Assembly (NCBI GenBank): GCA_030592085.1
Contig: JAUUZV010000023.1
Span: 1 to 17,473, forward strand
Direction of reading: 5' to 3'
DNA length: 17,473 nt
Origin: Clostridia bacterium
Lineage (GTDB): Bacteria > Bacillota > Clostridia > DUPQ01
Translations under genes and position numbers: made by a program
Notes under the pieces: generated by a model
Seen by the model: only the letters and a program-made list of their open reading frames with translations
Told to the model about the DNA's origin: nothing
Database searches by the model: none
Shown here: positions 1-7,860 of the stretch, piece after piece
How the letters are laid out: each line of letters opens with the position of its first letter
Numbering within the stretch: the first letter of the stretch is position 1

Positions 1-1560
1 ATCACCATAAACTATTTGACCTACTAAAGTTAGTTTATTATTATCTAATGATGTTGTACTCTCGTCCATTTTGTATTCAAAGAAAACAACCTGATTGACT
101 TGATCTATTTCTTGAATTTTAGAAATAACATCTTCTACATTTTTATCTGAATTATCAACTACTGAAAAATCCCCAATATTTTGTCCAAGCAAATGACTTG
201 CAAGATAATCTGAAGTTGTCATCGTGCTTCCAACGTTTAAGATAACTAGTGCCACATAAATTAGCATAGCAATTAAAAATGTAGTGGAAATAGTTTTGCG
301 TTTATTCGCAAATAATTGTTTTATAGCTAAAAGCATACTAAGCGGTACTTTTTTTGTACCCGTTATAGATATACGGTTATTTGAAACCTTTCTTTCTGGC
401 ATTCCATATTTAATTGCTTGTACAGGTTTAACTTTATTGGTTTTACGTGTTGCAATATATGAAAACAAGAAAACTAGAGAAACTACAGTAACCATTGTCA
501 AAAGTAAATAGATATCAATAGTTGTTTTAAGACCAACCTGTATATCATAACTTATACCAGCATTAATGATGTTACGAAGAGGTAGTCCAATAAAGGTACC
601 AATTAGGGCTGAGATCAAACCAATAAAACAGAAGAACGTAATTATACTATATCTAATCTGTTTATTTGTGTAACCAATAACTTTCTTTACACCGATTTCT
701 TTGTATTGTTGAAGTATTAAATTTGTAACTGTACTTCTTATTACAAATATAACAATTATAAAAATCATAACTGATAGAGCTAATAAAATAGAAGCAATAA
801 GCCCGTGTATTATATTATATGAGGATTGAACAACGTCATAACTAACAAATAGAGGACCTGTTAAAGTATCTAACTCTTTAGTATAAGTATCATATAAAGC
901 GGTGTCATTAACCTGTAAAATATCATGGTATTTTATTGAAACTATTGTCATATCATTAATGATTCCATTTTCTTGAAAGTAACCAGGTGCAATAAAGCAG
1001 CGATTAGGATTTATAAAAGGAGTACTAAAATGAGGATCTACTACCATACCAGATACTTCAAAACTATGAATTTCATCCTCATATCTAAAACTTATAATAT
1101 CACCAATTTCAATGTCTCTATTTGAAGCAAAATTATAGTTTATTAGTATTTCGTTACCAGTAGGTACCTTACCAAGTGTTTTCTCATTTTCATAAAGAAG
1201 ATCTAGTTTTGAATCTTCTATGTATTCTGTAAATAATAGTGGTTCAGTTTCAGTTTTATCATTTAATTCAAATGTTCCATTAATCATAAGTGATTCATAA
1301 GAAATAACTTCTTTTACTTCTTCTCTACTTTTCCACCAATCAATTGTTTCTATAATGTCATTACCATCTTTAGGTAAAAGAATTAGACTTTCTGTGGCGT
1401 TTGCTCTATCAAACATAGTCTGAAATGGGCTAGTTTGATTAACCATTGAAAGACCCATATAAAGCATAGTTGATATTAGCATCATAACTATTCCAATAAG
1501 TAAGCTTTGCACTTTTCTTCTGCGAAAAACAGAAAAGGCTGTTTTTAAAATAATAAACAT
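1..1560 (-). CDS. FtsX/MacB-type ABC transporter permease, C-terminus beyond window
   Basis: An open frame of 520 codons runs from ATG at 1560 to the window edge without a stop, so the protein is incomplete here. Reading the minus strand gives a short basic N-terminus (FRRRK), TM1 at about residues 18-40, an extracellular domain of roughly 200 residues, three membrane spans near residues 250-275, 305-330 and 350-373, a KPVQAIKYG segment typical of FtsX-type permeases, then another basic stretch (FANKRKT) and a further span near 424-445 starting a second extracellular domain. This looks like a permease with two FtsX halves, usually around 800 residues in all. A large domain between TM1 and TM2 fits MacB-like exporters better than BceB, which carries its large domain later. 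Its start lies 1 base after the stop of the ATPase gene, whose last codons hold its ribosome binding site (AGAGG), so the two are coupled. The likely role is export or extraction of a lipophilic or peptide compound; the substrate is unknown. Confidence 0.85.
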   Translation of the reverse strand, partial: MFIILKTAFSVFRRRKVQSLLIGIVMMLISTMLYMGLSMVNQTSPFQTMFDRANATESLILLPKDGNDIIETIDWWKSREEVKEVISYESLMINGTFELNDKTETEPLLFTEYIEDSKLDLLYENEKTLGKVPTGNEILINYNFASNRDIEIGDIISFRYEDEIHSFEVSGMVVDPHFSTPFINPNRCFIAPGYFQENGIINDMTIVSIKYHDILQVNDTALYDTYTKELDTLTGPLFVSYDVVQSSYNIIHGLIASILLALSVMIFIIVIFVIRSTVTNLILQQYKEIGVKKVIGYTNKQIRYSIITFFCFIGLISALIGTFIGLPLRNIINAGISYDIQVGLKTTIDIYLLLTMVTVVSLVFLFSYIATRKTNKVKPVQAIKYGMPERKVSNNRISITGTKKVPLSMLLAIKQLFANKRKTISTTFLIAMLIYVALVILNVGSTMTTSDYLASHLLGQNIGDFSVVDNSDKNVEDVISKIQEIDQVNQVVFFEYKMDESTTSLDNNKLTLVGQIVYGD

Positions 1561-1561
1561 G

Positions 1562-2320
1562 TTACCATCCTCTTTTCATTATAAAATCAAAGACTTGCTT
1601 TTCACGATCTTTAATATCTTCTACTTCAAATTGGTCAAATTCAAGTATGCCGTCGATTTTACCATCTTTAATGTAAAGTAATCTATTTGCACGTGAAGCT
1701 GCAGCTATATCATGTGTTACCATAAGTATTGATTGACCTTTTTCATGAACTCCGGTTAAGAGATCAAGAACAGCTTTACTTTGAGTTGCATTTAAAGCAC
1801 CTGTTGGCTCATCTGCAAAAAGCACATTTGGTTTATTAATTAAACTTCTTATTATTGCTACTCTTTGTTTTTGTCCTCCAGATAATTGTGAAGGATATTT
1901 ATTCTTATGATCTAACATGTTTACTTCTTCAAGTAATATATCTGTTCGATCATTGACTTCTTTTCGGTTTTTAGAAACTAAATATCCTGGCATTGCAATG
2001 TTTTCAAAAACAGTAAAATCTTCTAAAAGATTAGCTTCTTGAAAAACAAAGCCAATATCATTTCTTCTGATTTTTGCCATTTTTTTCTCTTTTAACTTAT
2101 CAATGCGTGAATCCATTAAATTTATTTCACCAGCTGTAATAGTATCAATACCACTTAACATATACAGTAAAGTAGATTTCCCTGCACCTGATGTACCCAT
2201 GATTACTGTAAAATCACCATTATAGATTTCCACATCTAAGTTTCTTATTACATTAGTTGCTACTTGTCCATTTGCAAATGTCTTACATAATCCTTTTCCT
2301 TCTAATACTGTTGATTTCAT
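1562..2320 (-). CDS. ABC transporter ATP-binding protein (MacB/LolD/BceA-like), partner of FtsX permease
   Basis: This 252-residue protein is the nucleotide-binding subunit that powers the FtsX-type permease directly downstream. All the expected motifs are visible: Walker A GTSGAGKST at residues 42-50, Q-loop VFQEANLL near 92-99, signature LSGGQKQR at 146-153, Walker B VLFADEP at 166-172, and the switch histidine in VTHD near residue 201. The ALNATQS sequence after Walker B is a variant of the ALDSKT-like D-loop region common in LolD/MacB-type ATPases. The ATG at 2320 is preceded by AAGGAG at a suitable distance. The C-terminal tail of about 30 residues after the D(G)KI strand is slightly longer than in minimal LolD proteins. 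Transcription appears to begin in the 2321-2460 gap, where a tandem repeat suggests two-component control, but no regulator genes for this pair lie in the window. Confidence 0.93.
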   Translation of the reverse strand: MKSTVLEGKGLCKTFANGQVATNVIRNLDVEIYNGDFTVIMGTSGAGKSTLLYMLSGIDTITAGEINLMDSRIDKLKEKKMAKIRRNDIGFVFQEANLLEDFTVFENIAMPGYLVSKNRKEVNDRTDILLEEVNMLDHKNKYPSQLSGGQKQRVAIIRSLINKPNVLFADEPTGALNATQSKAVLDLLTGVHEKGQSILMVTHDIAAASRANRLLYIKDGKIDGILEFDQFEVEDIKDREKQVFDFIMKRGW

Positions 2321-2389
2321 TTTTATATTTTCTCCTTTTTTATATCATCTTTATGCAAGCATAATACCAAACAGTTTACGTTTAAGTCC

Positions 2390-2411
2390 TTAACTGTTTA
2401 TTAACTGTTTA
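2390..2411. promoter_or_regulatory. Perfect tandem 11-bp repeat, probable response-regulator binding site
   Basis: The unit TTAACTGTTTA occurs twice back to back (2390-2400 and 2401-2411), and a partial copy, TTAACTAGC, starts at 2432. Direct hexamer repeats spaced one helical turn apart are the usual arrangement for OmpR/PhoB-family response regulators, for example TTAACA-like boxes for Bacillus PhoP and TGTWAH-N5-TGTWAH for WalR. On the minus strand a TATTAT -10-like sequence (2361-2366) lies 23 bases downstream of the repeat and no good -35 is present, as expected at an activator-dependent promoter. The target would be the ABC exporter pair. The repeat is seen directly; its function is inferred. 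Confidence 0.5.
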
Positions 2412-2468
2412 TTATTTTTTATATTTCAGACTTAACTAGCTTTAAAATTTTTTTATTGATAGTTAATT

Positions 2469-2498
2469 TTGACAGCGTGAAGGAAGGAACATTATAAT
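2469..2498 (+). promoter_or_regulatory. Near-perfect sigma-70/sigma-A promoter for the GH38 operon
   Basis: A consensus -35 TTGACA (2469-2474) and a consensus -10 TATAAT (2493-2498) are separated by 18 bases. Transcription should start near 2505, giving a leader of about 55 bases before the GH38 gene. No other good promoter is seen before the four plus-strand genes. Both hexamers match consensus fully, so basal expression could be high unless a repressor acts here; no clear operator palindrome overlaps it. Confidence 0.8.
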
Positions 2499-2559
2499 AA
2501 ATGTAACTTAGTGAAAGAAACAAATATCAAATAAACTTTTTAGGAAAAGAGAATTGGTT

Positions 2560-4980
2560 ATGGAATTAAATGAAATAGAACAAAAAACGAGAAAAAGGCT
2601 TGGTATTCCTAAAGAAGCAAAAAAAGTCTTAATATTTTCAGAATCTAGTCATTGGGATCCTAATTGGTTAAAAAAAGCAGAAGAGTATTTTAATCAGTTT
2701 GTTTGCAATAATCTTAACCAGGCAATAATTGAATTAAAAAAAGAACCAAGGAGGATTTACTCAATCGAGTGTATTTTTTTCTTAAGAATGTTTTGGGAAA
2801 AATATCCAGAAAAACAAGAAATTCTTCGTGATTTAATTAATAAAAAACAAATACGTATAACAAATATTGGTGTTACTACTGCTGATACAATATTACCAAG
2901 TACAGAAGCAATACTACGTGATTTTCTAGTAGGGCAGGAATGGCTACGAATAAATAAAATTGAACAAGAACCTAAATTAGCATATTTTGCAGATAGTTTT
3001 GGCTGTACACCAGCACTTCCTTCAATTTTAAAAGCTACTGGTTTTAAATATACAACCCTAACACGTGTTGATGGTATGTATTTTATGGGTTGTGATTTAG
3101 AACCACAAAAAAATTTCCCCAGACCAAACTCAACAGCTGAAAAATTATTAAAGAAAGAAAAAAGCTTAGACTTTGTTTGGAAAGACATGAACGGGGCTCA
3201 AGTATTATGTCACTGGAATGCTTTTTCATATGGACAGGGAGATATGCTTGCTTATATAGGCGTAACCCGTGTTTATCTTTTTAGAATTGCACTTTCATTT
3301 AGAAGTAATCGTCATATAGCAAAAAGAGTTAAACAGTATGTTAAAAAGCTTTATAAATATAGTAAAACACCATATATGCTTTGTCCCATAGGATTTGATT
3401 TTGTTGAACCAATACCTGATCTTATTATGTTATTAGATAGATACAATCAAAAATATTATAAGAAAACAGGAATATGGGTAGTTAATGCGGGAATGGAAGA
3501 TTACTTTGAGTTAATTTCGCATTATCAAGACAAGTTACCAAAACTAGAAATTGATCCAAACCCTTATTGGACTGGTTTTTATACTTCTCGTCCTTTATTA
3601 AAAAAACAATGTAAAAATCTTGTTGATAAACTTATATTAACTGAAAAACTTTCTTTTTTACCTGGTAATAGTGATATAAATAAAAAGATAAACTCTAAAC
3701 TTAAAGAACCTTGGTGGCAAGCTGTTACTTCTAACCATCATGATTTTATTACAGGAACTTCTCCAGATAAAGTAGTAGAAGAGGAGCAAATGTATGAAGT
3801 TGTAAAAGCCACTAATTCAGTAGATTTGATTTTAAAACAAATTAAAATAAACAATTTTTTAACAGAGAAGGAACAAAAAAAAGACAATTCAATGATAGTA
3901 AATCAAAAAAGTGCAAAAATTTATATAAAGACAAAGTTTTTTGAAATTGAGTTGTCAAAAAAGTTTGGTACAATATTAAGTATCAAGAATATTGCAAATA
4001 AAACAATTTGGATAAATGATATTTCAAATAATCTTATAAGTTATCGTGATTCTGGCGGATTATGGCGTATGGGCTTTGAATTTATTGGAGGAATATGGAA
4101 AGAATCAAAAACTGTTAAACCTCATATATTGGAAACACAATTAATAGAACATAATATTGGTGTAGAGATTATTAATATTGTAAATTTAAGCGGAGAGATA
4201 ATTAGGCAGAAAATGTTTTTTGTTAATGAGTCTCCTGTTATTTATTGTAGGATTGAAGGAAAAGCGGCAAAAGGACATTCTATTATTGTTCGTTTAAAGA
4301 CGAATATATTTACAAACCAAATGCATATGGATACAACAGGAGGAATTATAAAACGTCCAATAAAACGTATATATAATCCAACATTTTGGTCGTTTCAAAG
4401 TTTTACTCATTTAAAAGATGAAAAGAGTAAAAAAGGATTTGCAATTCTTCAACCTATACCTGGAGCAATATCCTATCAAGAGGGCGGAGTGGTAGAAATT
4501 GTGGCATTGCGTAATGCTACACAAGAAAAAATATTTGGTTTAATAAGTATTCCTGGTAATCCTGTAAAAGGACATGAAAAAGAAAAAAACATATTTGAGT
4601 ATTCTTTATTATTTACTAACAAAGGAGACTGGAAAGAGAACAATATCAATAATATTTCAAAAACTCGCACAACAAATCCGTGGGTAAATAAAAAAGACAT
4701 ATATTTAAATGATTTAGCAAACTCTATTTTTACAACTAATTCACCAAAAGCTTATATAACGGCAGTTAAACCAGCCTCACGAGGAAAAGGAATAATTATA
4801 CGAATTAACACACTTGAATTAATGGATAAACCTATAAAAATTATTATTAACCATTATAAAATGAGTAAAGCTTTTCTATGCGATGTGAGAGAACGTGATT
4901 TATCTCAGTTAGACATTAAAAATGGTATAGTTGTATTAAAAATGCCAGGAACAATAGCAACAATAAGGTTAATAGAATGA
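2560..4980 (+). CDS. Glycoside hydrolase family 38 protein (alpha-mannosidase family)
   Basis: This enzyme probably removes alpha-linked mannose or a related sugar from an imported oligosaccharide or glycoside. GH38 is a zinc-dependent retaining family. Numbered from ATG 2560 (806 aa), visible family motifs are SSHWDPNW (29-36), giving the His-x-Asp zinc ligands; ADSFG (144-148), whose Asp is the expected nucleophile and zinc ligand; GFYTSRP (339-345); and HHDFITGT (393-400), which matches the QHHDAITGT-type motif and supplies the last zinc ligand. The rest fits the beta-rich GH38 C-terminal region. There is no signal peptide, so it should act in the cytoplasm. Length is usual for bacterial members. 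The frame also opens at a TTG at 2554; AGGA at 2542 suits TTG and GAGA at 2549 suits the ATG, so the start is uncertain by two codons. It is the first gene of the plus-strand operon. Family assignment is firm; substrate is inferred. Confidence 0.9.
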   Translation: MELNEIEQKTRKRLGIPKEAKKVLIFSESSHWDPNWLKKAEEYFNQFVCNNLNQAIIELKKEPRRIYSIECIFFLRMFWEKYPEKQEILRDLINKKQIRITNIGVTTADTILPSTEAILRDFLVGQEWLRINKIEQEPKLAYFADSFGCTPALPSILKATGFKYTTLTRVDGMYFMGCDLEPQKNFPRPNSTAEKLLKKEKSLDFVWKDMNGAQVLCHWNAFSYGQGDMLAYIGVTRVYLFRIALSFRSNRHIAKRVKQYVKKLYKYSKTPYMLCPIGFDFVEPIPDLIMLLDRYNQKYYKKTGIWVVNAGMEDYFELISHYQDKLPKLEIDPNPYWTGFYTSRPLLKKQCKNLVDKLILTEKLSFLPGNSDINKKINSKLKEPWWQAVTSNHHDFITGTSPDKVVEEEQMYEVVKATNSVDLILKQIKINNFLTEKEQKKDNSMIVNQKSAKIYIKTKFFEIELSKKFGTILSIKNIANKTIWINDISNNLISYRDSGGLWRMGFEFIGGIWKESKTVKPHILETQLIEHNIGVEIINIVNLSGEIIRQKMFFVNESPVIYCRIEGKAAKGHSIIVRLKTNIFTNQMHMDTTGGIIKRPIKRIYNPTFWSFQSFTHLKDEKSKKGFAILQPIPGAISYQEGGVVEIVALRNATQEKIFGLISIPGNPVKGHEKEKNIFEYSLLFTNKGDWKENNINNISKTRTTNPWVNKKDIYLNDLANSIFTTNSPKAYITAVKPASRGKGIIIRINTLELMDKPIKIIINHYKMSKAFLCDVRERDLSQLDIKNGIVVLKMPGTIATIRLIE

Positions 4981-4999
4981 AAAAAGAAAGGAGTACTTT

Positions 5000-5593
5000 A
5001 TGAGTGTTGTAAGAAAAGCTACAGAGAAAGATAGTATTAAATATGCTGAATTAATATTAATAACAGCACCATATTTTCCATTTCTTTTTGGCGAGAATAT
5101 AAAACAAGTTTTACAAGAGTTGTTTTTATCAACCAATAATTTATTTAGCTTAAAAAATGTATTTACTATTGAGATTAATAAAGAACTTGCAGGAATACTT
5201 TTAGGATATGCTTGGAAAACAAAAAAACAAAGCAACCTAAATACAGGAATATTATTATTTAAAAAAGTTGGAATAAATTTATTAAATAACATAGTACCTT
5301 TGCTTAAATTTAATTCATCGGTAGGACAATTGGATAAAGGAGAGTATTATATTAGTAATATTGCAATATATCCTAAATTTAGGGGAAAAGGACTAGGAAA
5401 AGAATTAATAAAAAAAGCAGAAGAAGAAGCAAAAAGAAAAGAAGCTGAAAAAGTGGTTTTAGATGTTGAAAAAGAGAACATTGTGGCTATAAAGTTCTAT
5501 ACAAAATTAGGATATAAAAAAGTTAAAGAATTTAGAGTTTATCTAGAAAAAGAAAAGGTATTAAATTTTTATAGAATGATAAAAGAGATATAA
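5000..5593 (+). CDS. GNAT-family N-acetyltransferase
   Basis: This 197-residue protein belongs to the acetyl-CoA-dependent GNAT superfamily. Its acetyl-CoA pyrophosphate-binding motif is RGKGLG at residues 128-133, preceded by the strand YYISNIAIYP (117-126), followed by a charged helix and then by VLDVEKENIVAIKFYTKLGY (153-172), the usual last strand-helix-strand of RimI-like members. The N-terminal part, with a central hydrophobic segment near 83-103, is not diagnostic. A strong ribosome binding site, AAAGGAG at 4987-4993, stands 6 bases before the ATG, and only 19 bases separate it from the GH38 stop, so it is co-transcribed. The acceptor could be an amino sugar, a protein or a small amine; the sequence does not say. 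Placement between a glycosidase and two URO-D-fold genes suggests modification or detoxification of a metabolite of the same pathway, which is inference. Confidence 0.85.
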   Translation: MSVVRKATEKDSIKYAELILITAPYFPFLFGENIKQVLQELFLSTNNLFSLKNVFTIEINKELAGILLGYAWKTKKQSNLNTGILLFKKVGINLLNNIVPLLKFNSSVGQLDKGEYYISNIAIYPKFRGKGLGKELIKKAEEEAKRKEAEKVVLDVEKENIVAIKFYTKLGYKKVKEFRVYLEKEKVLNFYRMIKEI

Positions 5594-5609
5594 ATAAGAG
5601 GAGTATAAA

Positions 5610-6644
5610 ATGACAAGCAAACAAAAAGTATATGATGCATTAAATTTTAAAGAAAATTCCATAGTTCCACGATTTGTGTGGTATAGCAGTAAAACAAAAG
5701 AAAAACTTGAAAAACTGTATAACTTAAATGGCGTGGAACTTGATATTTATATGGGTAACGATATTTTACAAACATGGCTTTCCATAAACGGAGAAATGGA
5801 AAGAGAAGTAGAGGATAATACTATTTTTATCGATGAATGGGGAATAACATGGAAACGTTCTGGAACGCATAACATGGTTATAAAACACCCCTTAAAAAAT
5901 GCAGACTATAAAGGGATAGAAAAACATACTCTACCTAATCCAATTGATCCAAAACGATATGAAAACTTGGAATATTTAATAAAAGAATATGGAAATGAAT
6001 ATTTTATAGGAGCAGATATATCTGGTACAATTTTTGAACCAGCATATCACCTTATGGACATGGAAGATTTGCTTATAAGCATAGCATATGAGGAAGAAAA
6101 GGTTGATTTGTTGTTTGATAGAATTACAGAGTTTTCTTTAACTGTTGCAAAAGAAGCCATTAAAAGGGGTGCTGATTGGATATGGTTAGGTGATGATTTA
6201 GGGACACAAGCTGGAATGATTATGTCGCCAGATAAGTGGAGATATTATTTAAAACCACGAATGGCGAGAATAATAAATGAAATTAGAAAAGTAAAAAGTG
6301 ATATGGTAATAGCTTATCACTCTTGTGGAAGTATTGTTGACATAATACCAGATTTAATTGAAATAGGAATTAACGTACTAAATCCTATTCAACCCAAAGC
6401 CTTAAATATGGATATTTATGAAATAAAAAGAAAATATGGAAAAGATATTACATTAATGGGAAATATAGACACACAAAATCTTATGAAAGAGGCTACACCT
6501 AATGAAGTAAAAAGAGAAACCAGAAAACTGATTGATGCTTTGAGTATAGAAGGTGGATATATTTTTGCAGCTTCTCATACGATACAACCAGATGTACCAA
6601 TTGAAAATATTTTGGCAATGATTAGTGAATTAAACGAAGAATAG
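5610..6644 (+). CDS. URO-D-fold family protein with HxC motif (methyltransferase-like)
   Basis: This 344-residue protein has the uroporphyrinogen decarboxylase/MtaA fold. Recognisable pieces are a basic N-terminus followed by LNFKENSIVPRF (11-22), the DDLGTQAGMIMSP segment (195-207) with the usual W(R) just after, and YHSCG at 236-240. His-x-Cys at this place supplies two of the three zinc ligands in MtaA/CmuA-type corrinoid methyltransferases. The third ligand, a Cys near the C-terminus in those enzymes, corresponds to about ASHTIQPD (321-328) here, where a His rather than a Cys is available. The RQAGR signature of true HemE is absent and no heme genes are nearby, so porphyrin synthesis is unlikely. 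AGAGGAG (5597-5603) lies 6 bases before the ATG. It follows the GNAT gene by 16 bases. The reaction is unknown: methyl transfer or a lyase-type reaction on a sugar-derived substrate are possibilities. Confidence 0.82.
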   Translation: MTSKQKVYDALNFKENSIVPRFVWYSSKTKEKLEKLYNLNGVELDIYMGNDILQTWLSINGEMEREVEDNTIFIDEWGITWKRSGTHNMVIKHPLKNADYKGIEKHTLPNPIDPKRYENLEYLIKEYGNEYFIGADISGTIFEPAYHLMDMEDLLISIAYEEEKVDLLFDRITEFSLTVAKEAIKRGADWIWLGDDLGTQAGMIMSPDKWRYYLKPRMARIINEIRKVKSDMVIAYHSCGSIVDIIPDLIEIGINVLNPIQPKALNMDIYEIKRKYGKDITLMGNIDTQNLMKEATPNEVKRETRKLIDALSIEGGYIFAASHTIQPDVPIENILAMISELNEE

Positions 6645-6675
6645 GATACAAGACAGAAAAAAATGGAGTGATCTT

Positions 6676-7794
6676 ATGAGAAATCTTTCTGGCAGAGAGA
6701 GACTAACACGATTATTTGAAAATAAACCAATTGATAGAGTTCCAATTTGGTTATTAACTCCTGTTCGTCCAATTGGCTGTTATGTAGATATTCGTAATAT
6801 TGAATGTTATAAACCTCTTTTACCTTATATTGATAAATATTGTGTACAGCTGGACCGTTGGTATCTAGACAAAGGTTTTTGTTATAATGCACATCCAGAC
6901 ATAAAACAAGGATACGAAGAAGTACAGGAAGGAAATGAATTTATAAAGAGAAGTTGGGTCAAATTAGGGGATAAAATTACTCTTACAAAAGAAATAAGAA
7001 GAGGGCCAAATGGACCGACTATAAAACACATGGTAGAAGATCCTGCAATATTAGATATTATTTTAGATTTTCCTTATGTTCCTGCAAAACCAAATTATAC
7101 TAATTATAAAAAGGATCTTGAAAAGCTAGGAGATAAAGGTCTTAATATGCCTTGTCAAGGCGATCCACTATCTCCTCTATACTCTTTGTGTAATGTAGCA
7201 GATTTTGCCATGTGGACAATTCTAGAAAAGAAAAGGATTAAAAGATTCTTAGATGAAATGAATAGACGATGTTTAGAACATTATAAACATATATTAGAAC
7301 AAGGAATAGGTGATGTTTTCTTTATAGTAGGAACAGAGTTTGCAGGACCACCGTTAGTTTCTCCAACACAATTCAATGAATTATCCGCTAAATATGTAAA
7401 AGGAATAATTGACTTAATAAAATCATATGGAAAACATTCTATAATTCATTATCATGGAAATATTAAGAACATATTAGATGGTATGAATTATATTAACCCA
7501 GATGCAATTCATACCATCGAGGAACCACCAATTGGAAATTGTCCACTACCAGTAGCAAGAAAAGCTTTACCAAATACTATATTAATAGGGTCTCTACAAT
7601 ATGATGAATTATATAGATTGTCAAAAAAAGAAATGAATCAACAAGTTAAGAGAATGATAAAAGAAGGAACAACGAGAGGAGGAAGATTTATACTTTCCAC
7701 AACCGCAGGCCCATATGAAGAATTTATGTCAGAAAAAGCTATTAATAACTATATTAATTTTGTTAATGCAGGATTACTCTATGGAAAATACTAG
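6676..7794 (+). CDS. URO-D-fold family protein lacking the HxC motif
   Basis: A second, clearly different URO-D-fold protein of 372 residues ends the operon. The N-terminus SGRERLTRLFENKPIDRVPIW (5-25) is typical of the superfamily, as are the GTEFAGPPLVSP segment (219-230) and the IEEPPIGNC segment (281-289). Where the first paralogue has His-Ser-Cys, this one has YHGN (259-262), so only the His remains and the corrinoid-methyltransferase type of zinc site is not complete. Near the C-terminus the expected zinc Cys region reads STTAGPYEEFMSEK. The RQAGR signature of HemE is missing. A TGGAG site at 6664-6668 precedes the ATG, and 31 bases separate the gene from its neighbour. It may work with the first URO-D protein, as two steps or as a heteromer, or be a separate enzyme. 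Its substrate is not known. Confidence 0.8.
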   Translation: MRNLSGRERLTRLFENKPIDRVPIWLLTPVRPIGCYVDIRNIECYKPLLPYIDKYCVQLDRWYLDKGFCYNAHPDIKQGYEEVQEGNEFIKRSWVKLGDKITLTKEIRRGPNGPTIKHMVEDPAILDIILDFPYVPAKPNYTNYKKDLEKLGDKGLNMPCQGDPLSPLYSLCNVADFAMWTILEKKRIKRFLDEMNRRCLEHYKHILEQGIGDVFFIVGTEFAGPPLVSPTQFNELSAKYVKGIIDLIKSYGKHSIIHYHGNIKNILDGMNYINPDAIHTIEEPPIGNCPLPVARKALPNTILIGSLQYDELYRLSKKEMNQQVKRMIKEGTTRGGRFILSTTAGPYEEFMSEKAINNYINFVNAGLLYGKY

Positions 7795-7802
7795 AGAATA
7801 AT

Positions 7803-7842
7803 AAGAGACCTCCAAATGCTTTGCAAGTGGAGGTCTCTTTTT
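7803..7842 (+). terminator. Intrinsic terminator between convergent operons
   Basis: A perfect 12-bp stem, AAGAGACCTCCA (7803-7814) with TGGAGGTCTCTT (7828-7839), encloses 13 bases in which TGC-TTT-GCA can pair again, and the downstream arm runs into five T residues (7838-7842). It ends the plus-strand operon 8 bases after its last stop. Read from the minus strand, the same stem is followed by a weaker T-rich stretch (ATTATTCTC), so it could also stop the convergent sugar-import operon, whose last stop is at 7861-7863. Confidence 0.92.
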
Positions 7843-7860
7843 GATTGTTATAAATCAATA

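Larger units (their letters stand above)
2321..2553. other. Divergent intergenic region (ABC exporter / GH38 operon)
   Basis: This gap holds the control sequences of two divergent units: the ribosome binding site and probable activated promoter of the ABC pair on the left, the tandem 11-bp repeat in the middle, and the consensus promoter of the GH38 operon on the right. About 60 bases separate the repeat from the -35 of the plus-strand promoter, so shared control is possible but not shown. No small gene was found. Confidence 0.7.

Noticed and set aside
284..511. A 75-codon plus-strand open frame
   Set aside because: It lies antisense within the long permease reading frame and shows no ribosome binding site or family features.
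2757..3188. A 143-codon minus-strand open frame inside the GH38 gene
   Set aside because: The opposite strand encodes conserved GH38 motifs here; the reverse frame is Ser/Phe/Lys-rich with no recognisable domain.
4978..4980. TGA read as Trp (Mycoplasma-type code), which would extend GH38
   Set aside because: All other Trp codons seen are TGG, and a ribosome binding site and a good GNAT start follow directly, so TGA is a stop.
5610..7794. The two URO-D-fold genes as heme biosynthesis genes (hemE)
   Set aside because: The HemE RQAGR motif is missing in both, they differ greatly from each other, and no other heme gene is present.
7841..7858. TTGATT/AATCAA inverted repeat as a terminator for the sugar-import operon
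   Set aside because: The 6-bp AT-rich stem is too weak; the adjacent 12-bp GC-containing stem is the better candidate for both directions.
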